From contig JANFNE010000030.1 in the NCBI GenBank assembly GCA_024867545.1, forward strand, positions 496,001-560,000: a stretch of 64,000 nucleotides of DNA, read 5' to 3'. A model generated the notes under the pieces. That model was not told the DNA's origin, did not search any database, and saw only the letters and a list, made by a program, of their open reading frames with translations. Each line of letters opens with the position of its first letter. Position 1 is the stretch's first letter. Of this stretch, positions 62,183 through 64,000 are shown piece after piece. A program made the position numbers and the translations under genes. This stretch comes from Phytopythium helicoides. Lineage: Eukaryota > Oomycota > Peronosporomycetes > Pythiales > Pythiaceae.

Positions 62183-62993
62183 ATGGTGCGTTCGTTTGCT
62201 GACGGCGCTCGGGAGGCGATGGAGGCCGTGTGTGTGTGTGATGCGATGGATGGGATGGTGGCGCTAAAGCAGTAGACGGACGTGCTGCAGATTGAGGCGG
62301 TGCTGCTCGTGAGCCGGCAGGGCAAGACGCGGCTGGCCAAGTGGTACATGGCGGCGTCGCTCAAGGAGAAGACGCGCGTGATCCGCGAGGTGACGTCGCT
62401 CGTGCTCTCGCGCCCGCACAAGCAGTGCAACTTCATCGAGTTCAAGGACAAGAAGATCGTCTACAAGCGGTGCGCGCGGGCGGTCGATGGAGAGAGGGTG
62501 GAGTGGAGCTGACGAGGTCGGTCGTTTTGGCAGCTACGCGAGCCTGTACTTCATCATGTGCATCTCCAAGGACGACAACGAGCTCATCACGCTCGAGAGC
62601 ATCCACATGTTCGTCGAGGTGCTCGACCGCTACTTTGGCAACGTGCGTGGCGGAGGTTTTATGGCGCAGCGATTGAATGGGGTGCTCTGGAGGCTGACTT
62701 GGTGCGTGGCTGGCTGGTGGCGCGCAGGTCTGCGAGCTCGACATCATTTTCAACTTCCACAAGGTGAGCAGCGAGCGTAGCTAGCAACTTGTGTTTGTAG
62801 TGGTTGGGTCTCTAATACCCCCATTCTTCTCTTCTGTCCTCAGGCGTACTACATCCTGGACGAGCTCGTCATCGGCGGATTCCAGCAGGAGTCGAGCAAG
62901 AAGGAGATCCTGCGCATCTGCACGCAGCAGGAGGACTACATGGACGAGTCCAAGGAAGAGGGATTTTCGCGCCCACGCACGGGAACGCGCTAG
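62183..62993 (+). CDS. AP1S: AP-1 complex sigma subunit (clathrin adaptor small chain)
   Basis: Five exons: 62183-62185 (the ATG alone), 62291-62469, 62534-62642, 62728-62763 and 62844-62993, introns of 64-105 nt and all GT-AG. The 158-aa product is the usual length for AP-1 sigma. Its sequence follows the family: [72 protein letters not shown] and [21 protein letters not shown]-1 is the adaptor for clathrin transport between trans-Golgi and endosomes. The start exon carries only the initiator codon, and the mature frame then begins with Ile, so an automatic gene finder may miss the true start. AP-2 sigma is a less likely alternative because of the [10 protein letters not shown] and GGxxQESSK ends. 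Confidence 0.9.
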
Positions 62994-63214
62994 AGTTGGA
63001 GCGTTCAAGCGAATGTAGAGCTCTCCTCTGCCACGTTGAGCTTTGGTTGGTCGATGTTACCACAAGAAGTCGTGGTGGTTGATTGATAGCTTCTGCAACG
63101 ATACATATATGCCGTGGAAAACTGAAACACTATGAGTGGAAAAGTCAGAGGTGTGCTAGAACTGCAAACTAAAGTTAGAACTTTGGCTGGGCTGCTAAAG
63201 TCGCGGACACCTCC

Positions 63215-64000
63215 ATGGCAACGACAAGAAGAGTCCAACATCCGAGTGCTCCAGGTTGCGCGCTTTTTGTTCTTGCCCTGCTGGGCTTGAATCTACTAAT
63301 CTATCTGCCCTAAATACCTTTAGCGTGCGCCCGCAAGCAGCTTTTCCGCTCCACAGCAGGATTGAGCTTGGAAGAGCAGCGACAAGTTGCGAATCAACTG
63401 CAGTCCAGCGGCGAAAATGTGCTACAGGTAACCCCCGACGAAATCTTTGCACTTTGTATCATCGATTAGTTCGCACAAAGTACCAAACAAGTGAATACGA
63501 CGTAGAAAATCGAGCAGCTCAAGAAATCGTCCAAACAGCAGAAGCGAGCCACAAAGACAACTACACTCAAGGTAACCTTCAATGGTAGCAGTTATACGAA
63601 TGAATCTCCTAAACTCTCGTTTGTCATTAGTTTGAGTGGCTTCGTGAACACAGCCAGCTCAAGCGGCAGGAAGAGGTTAGTCAGAATGCAATCCCATGCA
63701 GTGTTGAGGCTACCTCACATTCATTTTCGTGACGAAACAGACATGCTCGCGAGAGCTCGAATCGCTGCTACTGAGAATGTTCAATGATACCACAATGGAC
63801 AAAACGCCGCTGAGATCTGCTTCGCGAGAGTGTATCAAAAAAGGAAAAGGAATGGATTTAAGCCAAGAATCCCCTGAAGAGATCCATGAGGACGAAGACG
63901 ATGATAACAACGCAGATGAAAATCCGTCTGGTCCACCTCTCACAGCTATTCTGCTGCAAGAAAAGTCAAGTGTTGGCCGCTATGCGCTTGAGCTAGAAGA
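63215..64000 (+). CDS. Multi-exon gene of unknown function, 5' part (partial)
   Basis: Spliced exons 63215-63254, 63324-63427, 63506-63571, 63631-63675 and 63741 to the window end join in phase with introns of 59-78 nt. The protein starts MATTRRVQHPSAP and continues into a charged, helical, coiled-coil-like sequence (SLEEQRQVANQLQSS, KKSSKQQKRATKTTT, EWLREHSQLKRQEE) and an acidic stretch (EDEDDDNNADE). It is open to the end of the window. No domain is recognised. The evidence is the consistent phases and the lack of stop codons in the joined frame; individual frames are interrupted. It may be a nuclear or cytoskeletal protein, but that is only composition. Confidence 0.55.

Overview
The window looks like a gene-dense stretch of a nuclear oomycete (Peronosporales sensu lato) chromosome. 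The evidence is short introns of about 50-105 nt with GT-AG ends, closely packed genes on both strands, a flagellar STPGR-repeat protein, a plant-type TyrRS, a eukaryotic HslU with a mitochondrial presequence, and an oomycete-like initiator plus FPR core promoter. The species cannot be named from the sequence alone.

Layout. 1-4.6 kb: tail of a sperm-tail PG-rich repeat gene, a PPEF-like phosphatase, a small multi-pass membrane protein. 5.7-8.2 kb: a double-length tyrosyl-tRNA synthetase. 9.0-13.8 kb: a PP2C phosphatase, a head-to-head pair of gamma-glutamylcyclotransferase-like genes, a CW zinc-finger gene. 13.9-22.5 kb: compact housekeeping genes, many divergently paired: HslU/NSE1, NDUFAF3/ADAT2, TRM7/coiled-coil protein, and a CAMK-like kinase. 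22.5-24.2 kb holds nothing recognisable. 24.2-36.8 kb: CDP-DAG synthase, a head-to-head DJ-1 pair, Ku80, TSR2, a short unknown gene, an HPAT/SERGT-like glycosyltransferase, and DDX49/Dbp8. 37.5-52.1 kb: an intronless RCC1 + LamG + UBA + SPRY + HECT coding block of HERC1/HERC2 size. 52.4-57.2 kb: a secreted serine-protease-like mucin, PPCS and BolA. 57.5-62.0 kb: a mobile-element island with a decayed Crypton tyrosine recombinase next to an intact Ulp1 protease domain, a broken hAT transposase, a broken BRO-N/T5orf172-like gene of viral or phage type, and short repeats. 62.2-64 kb: AP-1 sigma adaptin and the 5' part of an unknown multi-exon gene.

Many otherwise conserved genes contain isolated one-base frame breaks (CW protein, coiled-coil protein, kinase, CDP-DAG synthase, Ku80, unknown gene, glycosyltransferase, HERC, PPCS, one GGACT). 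This most likely means residual assembly indels. Spans for these genes cover the whole restored locus, and the exact ends of the breaks are inferred.

The observations most worth following are the TyrRS whose first catalytic unit has lost its signature motifs, the HERC-size E3 locus, the DJ-1 pair in which one copy lost the nucleophilic cysteine, and the Crypton/Ulp1 plus BRO-like island.
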